This document shows positions 26,051 to 35,368 of a stretch of DNA of 43,260 nt, in pieces. Origin of the DNA: Acidimicrobiaceae bacterium (lineage in GTDB: Bacteria; Actinomycetota; Acidimicrobiia; Acidimicrobiales; RAAP-2). The DNA lies in NCBI GenBank assembly GCA_003161575.1, contig PMOE01000035.1:22347-65606 (forward strand), in the 5' to 3' direction. Below the pieces are notes generated by a model. The model ran no database searches. It saw only the letters and a program-made list of their open reading frames with translations, and was not told the origin of the DNA. The position numbers and the translations under genes are program-made. The number at the start of each line of letters is the position of its first letter. Positions within the stretch are counted from its first letter, which is position 1.

Positions 26051-26818
26051 CTAGCTCACGCCCCCGGTAGGTTGGTTGGTTGTCCCGCCGTCTACCACCA
26101 GCACCTGGCCGGTGATCCACGAGGCAGCGTCAGAAGCCAAGAAGAGCGCGGCCGCCGCGATGTCGTCGGGTTCGCCGATGCGTCGCAACGCGATGTGCTC
26201 GGCGATTCGTTCTTCTCTTCCTTCCCACAGGGCCCGGGCGAAGTCCGTTCGCACAAGACCCGGCGCGACCGCGTTGACCCGAACGGCGGGGGCCAACTCG
26301 AAAGCCAGCTGGCGGGTGATGTGGATCACCGCGGCCTTGGTCACGTTGTACCAGCCGATGCCCGGTTCAGGCCCGAGGCCACCGACCGAGGAGATATTGA
26401 TGATGCTGCCGCCCCGTTCAGCCATAGAGTCGGTATATGCAGCCTGTGACCAGCTCAGGACCCCGAGCTGATTGACCGCAACGGTCTTTTCGGCGCGGGA
26501 ACGGTCGATGCCGATCATCGGGCCGAAGTACGGGTTGGCCGCCGCGTTGTTGACCAGGATGTCTATGCCACCGAAGCGAGCGACGGTTGCGGCGACGCAC
26601 GCCTGAGCCTGCTCAGGGTCCCCGGCATTGGCCGCGAACGTCGCCACCGCGCCGTCAAGACCCTCGAGCGATGCTGCGGCCTCGGACAACCCAGCGGGTT
26701 TGCGTGACGAAATCATGACGTCAGCCCCGGCCTCGACGAAGCGGCGGGCGATGGCGAGCCCGATGCCCCGGCTCCCCCCGGTAACCAGCGCCGTCTTCCC
26801 GACCAGTCGAAGATCCAT
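26051..26818 (-). CDS. SDR-family oxidoreductase (classical, FabG-like)
   Basis: A 255-residue NAD(P)-dependent dehydrogenase. The cofactor loop is TGGSRGIGLAIARRF (residues about 14-28), NNAAANPYFG follows, and the catalytic set is Ser in INISSVGGLG with Tyr and Lys in GWYNVTKAAVIH. The C-terminus DIAAAALFLASDAASWITGQ is standard for the classical family. Lys or Arg after the glycine loop would favour NADP, and SSRKPAG fits that. Substrate is unknown. A TAGGGT box (minus, 26824-26829) lies 5 nt upstream of the ATG. Confidence 0.88.
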   Translation of the reverse strand: MDLRLVGKTALVTGGSRGIGLAIARRFVEAGADVMISSRKPAGLSEAAASLEGLDGAVATFAANAGDPEQAQACVAATVARFGGIDILVNNAAANPYFGPMIGIDRSRAEKTVAVNQLGVLSWSQAAYTDSMAERGGSIINISSVGGLGPEPGIGWYNVTKAAVIHITRQLAFELAPAVRVNAVAPGLVRTDFARALWEGREERIAEHIALRRIGEPDDIAAAALFLASDAASWITGQVLVVDGGTTNQPTGGVS

Positions 26819-26823
26819 GTGGC

Positions 26824-26829
26824 ACCCTA
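26824..26829 (-). promoter_or_regulatory. -10 box of the SDR gene
   Basis: TAGGGT on the minus strand, 5 nt before the ATG at 26816-26818. The spacing is a little short for a strictly leaderless start. Confidence 0.38.
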
Positions 26830-26961
26830 ATCACGCACGGTGTCGTTGACCCGGATCGGCCGGTGCTGCGAGCGATAGCCGGCTACGAACCTCAGTCTCC
26901 GGTGACCCAACCGGGAGCGACAGCGGGCCACCCAACCCTGTTGTGGGTCGTCGAACGCCGC

Positions 26962-27762
26962 TCAGACGCCCAGACTGCTCTTCGCCGCCTTCTCGAAGAG
27001 CCGAAACGGCAGCACGCGTTTGGCCAGAATTCCCACGCGCTCGTCCAACTTTCCGACCGATACGTGTCGTGGCGGCCGATCCGACCGAAGGACACGTTCG
27101 ACGACCGCCGCGACATCATCGGGTGCGACCCCTTGCGCTTCGTCGTTCTCCATCACACCGATGGCTTTGGCGACGGCCAAGGCGTAGGGATCCTCCTTGC
27201 GAGGTGACCGCACGCTGCGTCGGTTCTTTGTGAAGTCCGTCCGGACGTTTCCGGGCTGGACGAGCGTGACCTGGATACCAAAGGGTCCAACCTCGTAGCC
27301 GAGTGCCTCCCCGTAGCCTTCCAGGGCGAACTTGCTGGCGCTGTAGAAGGCCTGAAAGGGAATCGCGACCACGCCGCCGATGGAGCTCACAAGGACGATC
27401 CGGCCACCACCCTGGCGACGCATCACGGGGAGAGCGGACTGCACCACCCGTACCACTCCCCAGAAATTCGTCTCCACCTGATCCCTGGCGTCGGAGATCG
27501 GGGTCTGCTCTACGGCGCCGGCCAACCCCCATCCCGCACAGGCCACGACCGCGTCGAGACGAGGATGCTCTGTGAGCACCCCGGCGAAGCCGTCGCGCAC
27601 GGACTCGTCGTCGTCCACGTCCATCACCACAGGGGCCCACCCCCCCGGTGACGTTCCCCGTCGACTCGCCCCAACGACGGTCCAGCCTCCCCGGGACAGA
27701 CGGTCCGCAGTTGCTCGGCCTATACCGGCCGAAGCACCGGTGAGGAGCACCACCTTGCCCAT
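26962..27762 (-). CDS. SDR-family oxidoreductase
   Basis: A second, divergent short-chain dehydrogenase, 266 residues from ATG 27762. The start is set by a strong ribosome binding site (GGGAGGGCCG before ATG, minus strand) and by MGKVVLLTGASAGIGRATAD, the expected N-terminus; the open frame upstream has no homology. Catalytic residues are Ser in VLVSSIGGV and Tyr/Lys in AFYSASKFALEGYGEAL. The basic C-terminal segment LPFRLFEKAAKSSLGV may bind a surface or membrane. The style resembles SDRs acting on lipids, retinoids or sterols, but that is only a likeness. It lies 143 bp upstream of the previous SDR. Confidence 0.87.
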   Translation of the reverse strand: MGKVVLLTGASAGIGRATADRLSRGGWTVVGASRRGTSPGGWAPVVMDVDDDESVRDGFAGVLTEHPRLDAVVACAGWGLAGAVEQTPISDARDQVETNFWGVVRVVQSALPVMRRQGGGRIVLVSSIGGVVAIPFQAFYSASKFALEGYGEALGYEVGPFGIQVTLVQPGNVRTDFTKNRRSVRSPRKEDPYALAVAKAIGVMENDEAQGVAPDDVAAVVERVLRSDRPPRHVSVGKLDERVGILAKRVLPFRLFEKAAKSSLGV

Positions 27763-27809
27763 CGGCCCTCCCCTCTCTCGGCTTCTCGCCCATCGCACGC
27801 TGGAAGAAA

Positions 27810-27815
27810 AACCTA
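27810..27815 (-). promoter_or_regulatory. Putative -10 box of the second SDR gene
   Basis: TAGGTT on the minus strand; transcription would start near 27803, giving a 40-nt leader that holds the GGGAGG ribosome binding site. No good -35 is visible. Confidence 0.35.
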
Positions 27816-27954
27816 CTCCGAAGCGATGGAGGGCAGCGCTGGCCAATGGAGTGGTCTGGGGCGCCTTCTTTGTCGAAGTGTCGGACCGACTCAATGAAGA
27901 CGGGCCCGCATCATCGAGAAGACTCGGCGTTTCTACAGAACCGACCGTGACCCA

Positions 27955-27960
27955 TAGGCT
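27955..27960 (+). promoter_or_regulatory. -10 box for a leaderless DUF255-gene transcript
   Basis: TAGGCT, 8 nt before GTG 27969. TCTACA (27932-27937), 17 bp upstream, matches the -35 consensus TTGACA at four of six positions. Confidence 0.55.
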
Positions 27961-27968
27961 CTCGCCTT

Positions 27969-30014
27969 GTGAACCGTTTGGCCGATGAGACATCAGCCTA
28001 TTTGCGCCAACACGCAGACAATCCCGTCGCCTGGTATCCCTGGGGCCCCGACGCCTTGGAGCGAGCGGCCCGAGAAGATAAGCCTCTCTTCGTCTCGATC
28101 GGCTACGCCTCGTGTCACTGGTGTCACGTGATGGCCCACGAGAGCTTTGAAGACCCCGACACGGCCGCCGACCTCAACCGATCGTTCATCGCGGTGAAAG
28201 TCGATCGCGAGGAGCGCCCCGACATCGATGCCGTCTATATGGCCGCCGTCCAGGCCATGAGCGGATCGGGCGGCTGGCCGATGACGGTCTTTTGCACGCC
28301 CGACGGGCGACCCTTCTTCGGCGCCACGTACTTCCCCCCGACCGACCGGGGAGGTATGCCGGCCTTCCGAAGGGTGCTCGCCGCCCTCGCTGAAGCCTGG
28401 GCCGACCGGCGCGACGAGGTGGAGAGCCAAGCCGACGCCCTGGCCGCCGCCGTGACCAAAGACGTTCGAATGGCCGACGGGTTGGCAAGCCGGCGCACCG
28501 ACGGATCACAGTCCGCCGGCTTGCCACAATTCGAGGTCGTCCTCGGGGCCATCGTGGCCGACCTGACCGACCGCTTCGATCCGCAGTGGGGTGGCTTCGG
28601 TGGGGCGCCGAAGTTCCCCCGACCGAGCCTGGTGGAACTCTGCTGTACCCACCAGGCCCGCACCGGCGACACACACTCGGGCGCCATGGCCAACACCACG
28701 CTCGACGCCATGGCGGCCGGTGGCCTCTATGACCACCTCGCCGGTGGTTTTGCCCGCTACTCCACCGACACCGAGTGGCTGGTGCCCCACTTCGAAAAGA
28801 TGCTTACCGACCAGGCCCTCCTCGCCCGCGCCTATCTCCACGCCTGGCAGAGCACCGGCCGACAGAATTACCTCCAGGTCGTGACCGAGACCCTCTCGTA
28901 CGTCCTGAACGACCTGTCGGCCCCAGGCGGAGGCCTGTTCTCCTCTCAGGACGCGGACGCGGCCGGCGTGGAGGGGGGCCACGCCACGTTCACCCCGGCC
29001 CAGGTGCGCCAGGCCCTCGCCGCGGCCGGACGGGAGGACCTGATCGAAGCGACCCTCGAGTGGTACGGCATCACCGAGGAGGGGAACTGGGAGGGCACCA
29101 CCGTGCTCCGACGACCACTCGGTGCCCCCCTGGCCCGACCGCCCGAGATCGAAGCGGCCCGGTGGCTGCTTCTCGAGGCCAGACGGGCCCGGCCCCAACC
29201 GGCCGTCGACGACAAGGTGCTGACCGAATGGAACGCCATGATGGCGGCCACCTTGGCCGAAGCGGCCGGCGTGACAGGAACTGCGCAATGGGGTCACCGG
29301 GCCGAGAAGATCGGCGACTTCCTCTTCGAGGAATTGCGCCGTGATGACGGCCGCTGGCTGCGCAGCTTCCAAGGCGGTCGGGCCCGGCATCTGGCGTTCG
29401 CCGCCGACTACGCCTGGGTCCTCGAGTGCTGCACCCGGCTGGCCGAGTTGACCGGACGGGCCCGGTGGCTCGTCCGGGCACGCGAGGCGGCTGACGGGTT
29501 GCTCGACCTGTTTTCGGGGGCCGGTGCCGGCGAGGGTGCGGCGGGTGGCCTGTTCACCACCGGCCGTGACGCCGAGGCCCTCATGGTCCGCCCCATCGAC
29601 CTGATCGATGGGGCGGTGCCGTCGGCCAACTCAGTGGCTGCACACGGTTTGCTGCGACTGGCCGCCCTGAGCGGATTCGAACGCTACCGTGAGGCTGGCG
29701 AGGCCATCGTGGAGCTCGCCAGTCCGCTGCTCGAATCGCACCCGATCGCGGTGGCCGACATGGTGGGCGCCCTAGGGATTGCGTCCGACGGCGCCGAGGT
29801 GGTCATTGCCGGTGAGCGCGACGACCTGTTGGCCGAGGTTCGCCGGCGCTGGCTGCCGACGGCCGTGCTGGCTTGGGGCGAACGCACCGATTCACCATTG
29901 TGGGAAGGCCGGGCGGACGGTGCCGCCTATGTATGCCACCGGTTCGCCTGCACCACCCCCGCTGGTGACCCCGCTACCCTGGCGGCCCAGCTGGACGAGC
30001 TCACCAGGAACTGA
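27969..30014 (+). CDS. Thioredoxin-domain DUF255 protein (YyaL/SSP411 family)
   Basis: A 681-residue cytosolic protein. The N-terminal thioredoxin-like domain (about 1-165) begins [19 protein letters not shown] and has the CHWC motif in [18 protein letters not shown], followed by [20 protein letters not shown]. The rest is an alpha/alpha-barrel of the six-hairpin glycosidase type, with [17 protein letters not shown] and [20 protein letters not shown]. The family is widespread but its biochemical role is not well established; a redox or sugar-related function is usually guessed. Length matches the family. GTG 27969 follows a TAGGCT box by 8 nt. Confidence 0.93.
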   Translation: MNRLADETSAYLRQHADNPVAWYPWGPDALERAAREDKPLFVSIGYASCHWCHVMAHESFEDPDTAADLNRSFIAVKVDREERPDIDAVYMAAVQAMSGSGGWPMTVFCTPDGRPFFGATYFPPTDRGGMPAFRRVLAALAEAWADRRDEVESQADALAAAVTKDVRMADGLASRRTDGSQSAGLPQFEVVLGAIVADLTDRFDPQWGGFGGAPKFPRPSLVELCCTHQARTGDTHSGAMANTTLDAMAAGGLYDHLAGGFARYSTDTEWLVPHFEKMLTDQALLARAYLHAWQSTGRQNYLQVVTETLSYVLNDLSAPGGGLFSSQDADAAGVEGGHATFTPAQVRQALAAAGREDLIEATLEWYGITEEGNWEGTTVLRRPLGAPLARPPEIEAARWLLLEARRARPQPAVDDKVLTEWNAMMAATLAEAAGVTGTAQWGHRAEKIGDFLFEELRRDDGRWLRSFQGGRARHLAFAADYAWVLECCTRLAELTGRARWLVRAREAADGLLDLFSGAGAGEGAAGGLFTTGRDAEALMVRPIDLIDGAVPSANSVAAHGLLRLAALSGFERYREAGEAIVELASPLLESHPIAVADMVGALGIASDGAEVVIAGERDDLLAEVRRRWLPTAVLAWGERTDSPLWEGRADGAAYVCHRFACTTPAGDPATLAAQLDELTRN

Positions 30015-30021
30015 GAGGCAG

Positions 30022-30768
30022 ATGGCTGCAGTGCGACACCGGCGGGCCCGCACCGCTGGCAAGGAGACCACCCACGCCGCGACTGCGCGGTCGATGCTCC
30101 GCGATGTCACCCGGCGCGAGCGCGTGCTCATCGAAGGTGGCGCCGAGCTGCGGGTACTGGTGCTCGCCTGCACCCGTGACGACACGACCGCGGTCGACCT
30201 GGCCTCGGGTGCTCTGTTGCGTTTGCGGGTCGCATGGCCAGACGACCACGAGCCCGACCTCGCCCCCTTCGACGTGGTTGAGGCGACCTTGGCCGAGGAC
30301 CCCGAACGCGACGACCTGGCCCAACCCGAAGCGGTGGCCGCGGCCGGTCTGCCGCGACAGATCGGAACCCTGCGCGGCCGACGGGTCAAGCGGATGCTCG
30401 AAGAGCTCGCGGCGCCGCCTGACGGGCCCCTGCTCGGGTTTCCCGGGCCCGCTGCGCCCTATTGGGAGTTCCGAGGGTCGCGACCTTCCGCTGCTTTGCT
30501 CGAACCGACCCGGGGGCCCCAGTTGATACGGCGGACCGATGACGGGTCGACCTGGGTTCGTTTCGGTTGGGAGCGTGACGACGTCTGGCTGCCCGTCGAG
30601 GACCACCGCGCGTCGCGGGCCCTTGACGCAGCGCGCCGCGAGCGACTGTCGGGCAAGGCCCTGGCCACCGCGCTGGGCTTTCGTCCCCAGTACCTGCTGG
30701 CGTCGCTCAGCCGGCCGCGGGAGGGCCATTGCTACAAGGTGGTCACCGCGGTGCTGCCGAAGAGCTGA
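30022..30768 (+). CDS. Protein of unknown function downstream of the DUF255 gene
   Basis: A 248-residue protein from ATG 30022, 7 bp after the DUF255 stop, with GAGAGGCAG as ribosome binding site; the longer frame upstream overlaps the DUF255 gene. It starts with a basic segment (AAVRHRRARTAGKETTH), has a beta-rich region (RERVLIEGGAELRVLVLACT; DLASGALLRLRVAW), and a Trp/Arg-rich centre with PYWEFRGSRPSAALLEPT and WVRFGWERDDVWLPVED. No motif I recognise. It is probably co-transcribed with the DUF255 gene. Confidence 0.72.
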   Translation: MAAVRHRRARTAGKETTHAATARSMLRDVTRRERVLIEGGAELRVLVLACTRDDTTAVDLASGALLRLRVAWPDDHEPDLAPFDVVEATLAEDPERDDLAQPEAVAAAGLPRQIGTLRGRRVKRMLEELAAPPDGPLLGFPGPAAPYWEFRGSRPSAALLEPTRGPQLIRRTDDGSTWVRFGWERDDVWLPVEDHRASRALDAARRERLSGKALATALGFRPQYLLASLSRPREGHCYKVVTAVLPKS

Positions 30769-30794
30769 GGGGATCCTCGAAGGTGGCAACCGGC

Positions 30795-31466
30795 TCAGCG
30801 GCCGAGTTTGCCCCCGGCCAGGTCCTCGGCCATCGCCCAGCCGAAGGCGACCATGCGATCGCCTTTGTCGGCGTTCAGACCCTTGAACAATTCGGGGACG
30901 CCGTCGCCCAGCTTGACCTTCGGTCCACAGAAATCGAGGCCGCCGGCGGTGGAACCGTCGCCCTTCAACACGAAGGCCCGGTCGTCAAGGCGACTCTCGG
31001 CTCCGAAGCGCTTGGCCAACCGACGGGCCCAGGCGCGCTCTTCGCCCGACGCCTTGTGGCCCGGGCTCGGGACCACATCGATCAGGCCCGAGAAGGCCCG
31101 GAAGCCTTCGGGCGACAACAGCCGGGTACCGAGCAGGACATCTTCGTCAGGGAAGGCCAGCAAGGCTCGGCGGTACTGGTCGGCCATGATGGCCTTGAGC
31201 GCCGGTTCGGCCCGGGTGGTGCGGTCGATCGACGCCAGGCCGACGAGCAACGAGGGGGTCCCCCCGATCCGCTCAAGAGTGCAAAAGGAGTACCCCCGGA
31301 GCTTGTTGCCCTCCCGGGCGTGGGTGACCAGCACCCACTCTTCGCGTTGTTTTGAGAGGAACCCGATCTCGAAGCCCGGCGCCCGCTCGGCGCACAGGTC
31401 GGCCATCTCCCCAAGCTCGGCGTCGTTGAGCGAAGTGCAGTCCTTTGTCTTCACGACCATCGGCAT
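30795..31466 (-). CDS. Protein of unknown function upstream of a TAGAAT promoter
   Basis: A 223-residue protein starting MPMVVKTKDCTSLNDAEL. The middle alternates strands and helices (RGYSFCTLERIGGTPSLLVG, then RAEPALKAIMADQYRRALL and DVLLGTRLLSPEGFRAF), which recalls an acetyltransferase-like fold, but I see no acyl-CoA-binding motif and do not assign one. It has three cysteines and no signal or membrane segment. A TAGAAT -10 box lies 6 nt before the ATG. It is convergent with the gene at 30022-30768. Confidence 0.72.
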   Translation of the reverse strand: MPMVVKTKDCTSLNDAELGEMADLCAERAPGFEIGFLSKQREEWVLVTHAREGNKLRGYSFCTLERIGGTPSLLVGLASIDRTTRAEPALKAIMADQYRRALLAFPDEDVLLGTRLLSPEGFRAFSGLIDVVPSPGHKASGEERAWARRLAKRFGAESRLDDRAFVLKGDGSTAGGLDFCGPKVKLGDGVPELFKGLNADKGDRMVAFGWAMAEDLAGGKLGR

Positions 31467-31472
31467 GCGGCA

Positions 31473-31478
31473 ATTCTA
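31473..31478 (-). promoter_or_regulatory. -10 box of an unknown leaderless gene
   Basis: TAGAAT on the minus strand, 6 nt before the ATG at 31464-31466; the closest match to TATAAT among the boxes listed here. Confidence 0.5.
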
Positions 31479-31527
31479 CCGGGGCCTCGCGGGGTTGTCC
31501 CACTCGAGCCAGCGGGAACACCACCGC

Positions 31528-34500
31528 TCAGGCCGAAAGAGCCCCTGCCCCCAAGAGCATTTTCAGCTCCCCCACCAGGCCATTTCGGCTGTCGACGTTG
31601 AACTCGGGGGGCAATTTGATGAGTTTTTGGCCGACCTGGAGGAGCACGGGAGATTGGCCCGGGTGCTCGACCAGGATCTGTTTCAGCTGACCGACCGTCG
31701 AATCGGAGAGGACCGAGAGAGGAAGGGAGATCCGCAGCTCTTGGGCGTCGATGCCTTCGAGGAGCGGGCGGCGCACCTCCATGGCCACGATCTTGGGCTG
31801 TTCGTCCCGCAGGTCGATCCGCCCCCTGACGACCACGATGGCGTCATTTTCGAGGAGGGCCCCGTACTCGGCCATGACCTTGGGGAAGACGAAGACCTCC
31901 ATCGAAGCTTGGAGGTCTTCGAGGACGAAACGGGCCATCAGGTCGCCCTTCTTCGTGTACTGGCGCTTCAAGTCGGTGACCACCCCACCGACCGCCCGCA
32001 CCATGCCTTCGGCCCCGTAGCCCCCCCCGTCGGTCGGCTCTGACCCCGCGGCGTCACGCATATCGGCCAGGGGGCAATCGGTGTGACGGGTCAGGGCCTG
32101 CTCGAGGCCGAGCAACGGGTGGTCGCTCACATAGAGCCCAAGCATCTCTTTTTCAAAAGCCAGCTTTTGCGACTTGTCGAACTCGGTAGGCGGAATCGGG
32201 ATCGCCGTGCCCTCCCAGCGCCCGGCGTCGCTCCCGGCGCCCTCGGCCGGTTCGACCGAGGAGAACAAGGTCGCGATTCCGACGTCATGCTCGCGGCGGC
32301 GCTCGAGGGTCCGGTCGACGATCTCTTCGAGCACCAAGCAGAGGCCCTGGCGAGGATGGCCGAAAGAATCGAACGCCCCGGCCTTGGCCAAGGATTCCAT
32401 GGTCCGCTTGTTGAGCACGATCGGGTCGACCCGCCGGCAGAAGTCGTAGAAATCGGCAAAGGGCCCGTTCTCCTCCCGTTCGAGCACGATCCGCTCGACC
32501 AGGCTCTCCCCGACGTTGCGCACCGCCGCCAGACCGAAGACGATCCCCGGTGGCGGTCGCCGAACCGCCGGCCGGTCCCCCGCCTCGTGATCGGCGTGCT
32601 GACCGGTGGCGTGGGCCACCGGTTCTTCGATGCGCCGGGTGAACTCGGAGGCCGAAAGATTGACGTCGGGGACGAGGACTTCGACCCCCAGGCTCCGGCA
32701 CTCCGACAGGTACACCGCGGTCTTGTCCTTGTCGTCTTTCACCGACGTGAGGAGGGCGGCCATGTACTCGATGCGGTAGTGGACCTTGAGCCAGGCGGTC
32801 TGGTAGGCGACGAGCCCGTACCCATAGGAGTGCGACTTGTTGAACGCGTAGTCGGCGAAGGGCTCGATGATGTCGAACAGCTGGGTGCCGAGTTGTTCGC
32901 CGTATCCCTGTTCGATGCAGCCGGCCACGAACTTCTCGCGTTCGGCCGCGATCAGGGCGCGGATTTTCTTGCCGCAGGCCTTGCGGAGGTTGTCGGCTTC
33001 CTCGAGGGAGTACCCGGCAAACTTCTGAGCCACCCGCATCACCGACTCTTGATAGATCATCAGGCCCTGGGTGGTGTTGAGAATTGGCTCGAGATCGTCG
33101 TGGAGGTACGTCACCTCCTGACGCCCGTTCTTGCGGTCGGCGTAGTCATTGTGCATGTTGGCCGCCATGGGCCCCGGACGGTACAAAGCGACAAGTGCGG
33201 CCACGTCATCGAAGCTGGTGGGGGCGAGCGAGCGCATGAGGGCCCGCATGGGCCGACCCTCGAGCTGGAAGACCCCGATCGAGTCGCCCCTTTGCAGCAT
33301 GGCGAAGACGGCGGCGTCATCGAGTGCAATGCCGTCGATGTCGGGGCGCTCCCCTGAGCTTCGTTCCACCAGATCAAGGGCACGCTCGATCACCGAGAGG
33401 TTGCGCAGGCCGAGAAAGTCCATCTTGAGCAGGCCCAGTTCTTCTACCCCGTGCATCTCGTACTGGGTGACGATCGGCGCGTCCTCGGGGTTGCCGCCGG
33501 CGTCGGGCTTGCGCTGGACCGGCAGGTACTCGGTGAGGGGGTCCTTGGTGATCACCACTGCGGCCGCGTGGATCCCGTCCTGGCGTCGAAGCCCTTCAAG
33601 GCCTTTGGCGACGTCGATGACCTTGTGGGCGTCGGGATCGGTCTCGTACATGGCCCGCAATTCGGATGCCGCCTTGAACCCATCTTCGTGGCCCGACGTC
33701 TTCTCCAAACAGGCCGACAGCGGTGTATCGCGCCCCATCACGAGCGGCGGCATGGCCTTGGCGATCTTGTCGCCCACGATGTAGGGAAAGCCCAGCACGC
33801 GGGCGGCATCGCGCACCGCGGCCCGGGCCTTGATGGTCGAAAACGTAACGATCTGGGCCACCCGGTCGTTGCCGTAGCGCTCGGCCGCGTAGCGGATCAC
33901 GTCGCCTCGGTAGCGCTCATCGAAGTCCATATCGATGTCGGGCATCTGCTTGCGACCCGGGTTCAAGAAGCGCTCGAACAGCAGGTCGTAACGGATCGGG
34001 TCGAGGTCGACGATGCCCAGGCAGTAGGCAACACAACACCCCGCGGCCGATCCCCGGCCCGGTCCCACTCGGATCCGCGACTCGCGGGCAAAGCGAATGA
34101 GGTCCCAGACCACCAAGAAATAGGCGGCGAAACCCATTTCGCCTATCACCCCGAGTTCGTAGTCGAGGCGGGACTGGACATCGGCTCTGACGGGGTCGCC
34201 GTACCGCCGGTGGGCACCTTCAATGGTGAGCTGACGGAGGTAGGCCATGGCCTTGTCCTCGTAGGTGGTGCCCGGCATCGAATCTGGAACCGGGAATTCG
34301 GGGAGGCTCGGATGTCCGAGTTCGATCTCAACTCGGGCCCGCTCGGCGATGAGCAGCGTGTTGTCGCAGGACTCGGGCAGCTCGGAGAAGAGGTGGCGCA
34401 TTTCGGCCGCCGTCTTTAGATAGTGCTCGTTTCCTTCGAACTTGAATCGCTTCGGATCGTCGATAGTGGCGCCGGTCTGGACGCAGAGCAACGCGTCATG

Positions 34501-35196
34501 AGCCACCGCGTCCTCGCGATGGGTGTAGTGGCTGTCGTTGGTTGCAAGCAACGGTGCATTGAGGCGTTTGGCCATCGCGACGAGCTGCGGATTGGTCTGC
34601 TGCTGCGCCGCGATGCCGTGATCTTGGAGCTCGACAAACAGGTTGTCGCGCCCGAAGATGTCCTGGAGCCGTGCCGCCCGTCGCTCGGCTTCCTTCTCGT
34701 CACCGCCGAGCAGTGCTTGCAGGACGACCCCTCCCAGGCACCCGGTGGTGGCGATGAGCCCATCGTGATAGCGCTCGAGCAGCTCCCAGTCGACCCGCGG
34801 CTTGTAGTAGTAGCCCTCGAGGTACGCCGCCGAGGAGAGCTTGAGCAGATTCCGGTAACCCGGCGTGGTCTCGGCCAACAGCGTCAGGTGGTAGTAGAGC
34901 TTCTGGCCCCCCTCGACGTCACCGCCGGTGTCGTCGACCTTCCCCCGCCGCACGGGACGCTCGTGGCGGGAGTTGCCCGCCATGTAGGCCTCGGTGCCGA
35001 TGACCGGGTTGATCCCCTCTTCCCGGGCCGCCTTGTAGAAGTCGAGGACCCCGTACATATTGCCGTGGTCGGTGATCCCGAGAGCCTCTTGTCCATCGGC
35101 CGCGGCCGCCTTGACCAGGTCTTTCACCCGGGCCGCTCCGTCGAGCATGGAGAACTCAGTGTGGGTGTGCAGGTGGGTGAACGACCGCGATGCCAA
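31528..35196 (-). CDS. dnaE: DNA polymerase III alpha subunit
   Basis: The replicative polymerase subunit, about 1222 residues. It starts with a PHP domain (SFTHLHTHTEFSMLDGAARV, GITDHGNMYG, TNDSHYTHRED), then the polymerase core with GRGSAAGCCVAYCLGI and the catalytic PDIDMDFDERYR, the thumb/fingers with DKIAKAMPP, a helix-hairpin-helix region and a C-terminal OB fold (VRAVGGVVTDLKRQYTKKGD). I prefer a TTG start at 35196 (MASRSFTHLHTH), which matches the usual N-terminus; the GTG at 35241 is also in frame and would add 15 residues encoded inside a strong inverted repeat. The nearest ribosome-binding-like sequences (GGAGG 3 nt, AAGGAGG 11 nt) are both imperfectly spaced. Confidence 0.96.
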   Translation of the reverse strand: MASRSFTHLHTHTEFSMLDGAARVKDLVKAAAADGQEALGITDHGNMYGVLDFYKAAREEGINPVIGTEAYMAGNSRHERPVRRGKVDDTGGDVEGGQKLYYHLTLLAETTPGYRNLLKLSSAAYLEGYYYKPRVDWELLERYHDGLIATTGCLGGVVLQALLGGDEKEAERRAARLQDIFGRDNLFVELQDHGIAAQQQTNPQLVAMAKRLNAPLLATNDSHYTHREDAVAHDALLCVQTGATIDDPKRFKFEGNEHYLKTAAEMRHLFSELPESCDNTLLIAERARVEIELGHPSLPEFPVPDSMPGTTYEDKAMAYLRQLTIEGAHRRYGDPVRADVQSRLDYELGVIGEMGFAAYFLVVWDLIRFARESRIRVGPGRGSAAGCCVAYCLGIVDLDPIRYDLLFERFLNPGRKQMPDIDMDFDERYRGDVIRYAAERYGNDRVAQIVTFSTIKARAAVRDAARVLGFPYIVGDKIAKAMPPLVMGRDTPLSACLEKTSGHEDGFKAASELRAMYETDPDAHKVIDVAKGLEGLRRQDGIHAAAVVITKDPLTEYLPVQRKPDAGGNPEDAPIVTQYEMHGVEELGLLKMDFLGLRNLSVIERALDLVERSSGERPDIDGIALDDAAVFAMLQRGDSIGVFQLEGRPMRALMRSLAPTSFDDVAALVALYRPGPMAANMHNDYADRKNGRQEVTYLHDDLEPILNTTQGLMIYQESVMRVAQKFAGYSLEEADNLRKACGKKIRALIAAEREKFVAGCIEQGYGEQLGTQLFDIIEPFADYAFNKSHSYGYGLVAYQTAWLKVHYRIEYMAALLTSVKDDKDKTAVYLSECRSLGVEVLVPDVNLSASEFTRRIEEPVAHATGQHADHEAGDRPAVRRPPPGIVFGLAAVRNVGESLVERIVLEREENGPFADFYDFCRRVDPIVLNKRTMESLAKAGAFDSFGHPRQGLCLVLEEIVDRTLERRREHDVGIATLFSSVEPAEGAGSDAGRWEGTAIPIPPTEFDKSQKLAFEKEMLGLYVSDHPLLGLEQALTRHTDCPLADMRDAAGSEPTDGGGYGAEGMVRAVGGVVTDLKRQYTKKGDLMARFVLEDLQASMEVFVFPKVMAEYGALLENDAIVVVRGRIDLRDEQPKIVAMEVRRPLLEGIDAQELRISLPLSVLSDSTVGQLKQILVEHPGQSPVLLQVGQKLIKLPPEFNVDSRNGLVGELKMLLGAGALSA

Positions 35197-35219
35197 CTGC
35201 CTCCAACCCTCCTTGAGAA

Positions 35220-35251
35220 CATCCACAGGGGCTGTGCACACCCTGTGGATG
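35220..35251. repeat. Inverted repeat in the dnaE leader, with DnaA-box-like arms
   Basis: CATCCACAGGG (35220-35230) and CCCTGTGGATG (35241-35251) are perfect 11-bp inverted arms around a 10-nt spacer that contains the palindrome TGTGCACA. Each arm extends to a 9-mer close to the DnaA box TTATCCACA: ACATCCACA on the plus strand (35219-35227, 2 mismatches) and TCATCCACA on the minus strand (35252-35244, 1 mismatch). In RNA it would form a strong hairpin upstream of the dnaE ribosome binding site. Confidence 0.65.
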
Positions 35252-35253
35252 AG

Positions 35254-35267
35254 TTACACCAGTGTAA
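35254..35267. promoter_or_regulatory. Operator-like palindrome at the dnaE transcription start
   Basis: TTACACCAGTGTAA, 6-bp perfect arms around CA. It covers the transcription start predicted from the -10 box at 35273-35278, the position expected of a repressor site. The regulator is unknown. Confidence 0.5.
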
Positions 35268-35272
35268 TTCCG

Positions 35273-35301
35273 ACCATAGCGCGCTGACGGGATGCGGTCA
35301 G
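35273..35301 (-). promoter_or_regulatory. dnaE promoter
   Basis: On the minus strand: -35 CTGACC (35301-35296), 17-bp spacer, -10 TATGGT (35278-35273). The predicted start near 35266 gives a leader of about 70 nt. Confidence 0.5.
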
Positions 35302-35368
35302 AAACCACCGAACCAGGTGGTCCAACGGAGCCCACCCGAGGGACGGAGTCGGGACCTGGACCCAGGAC

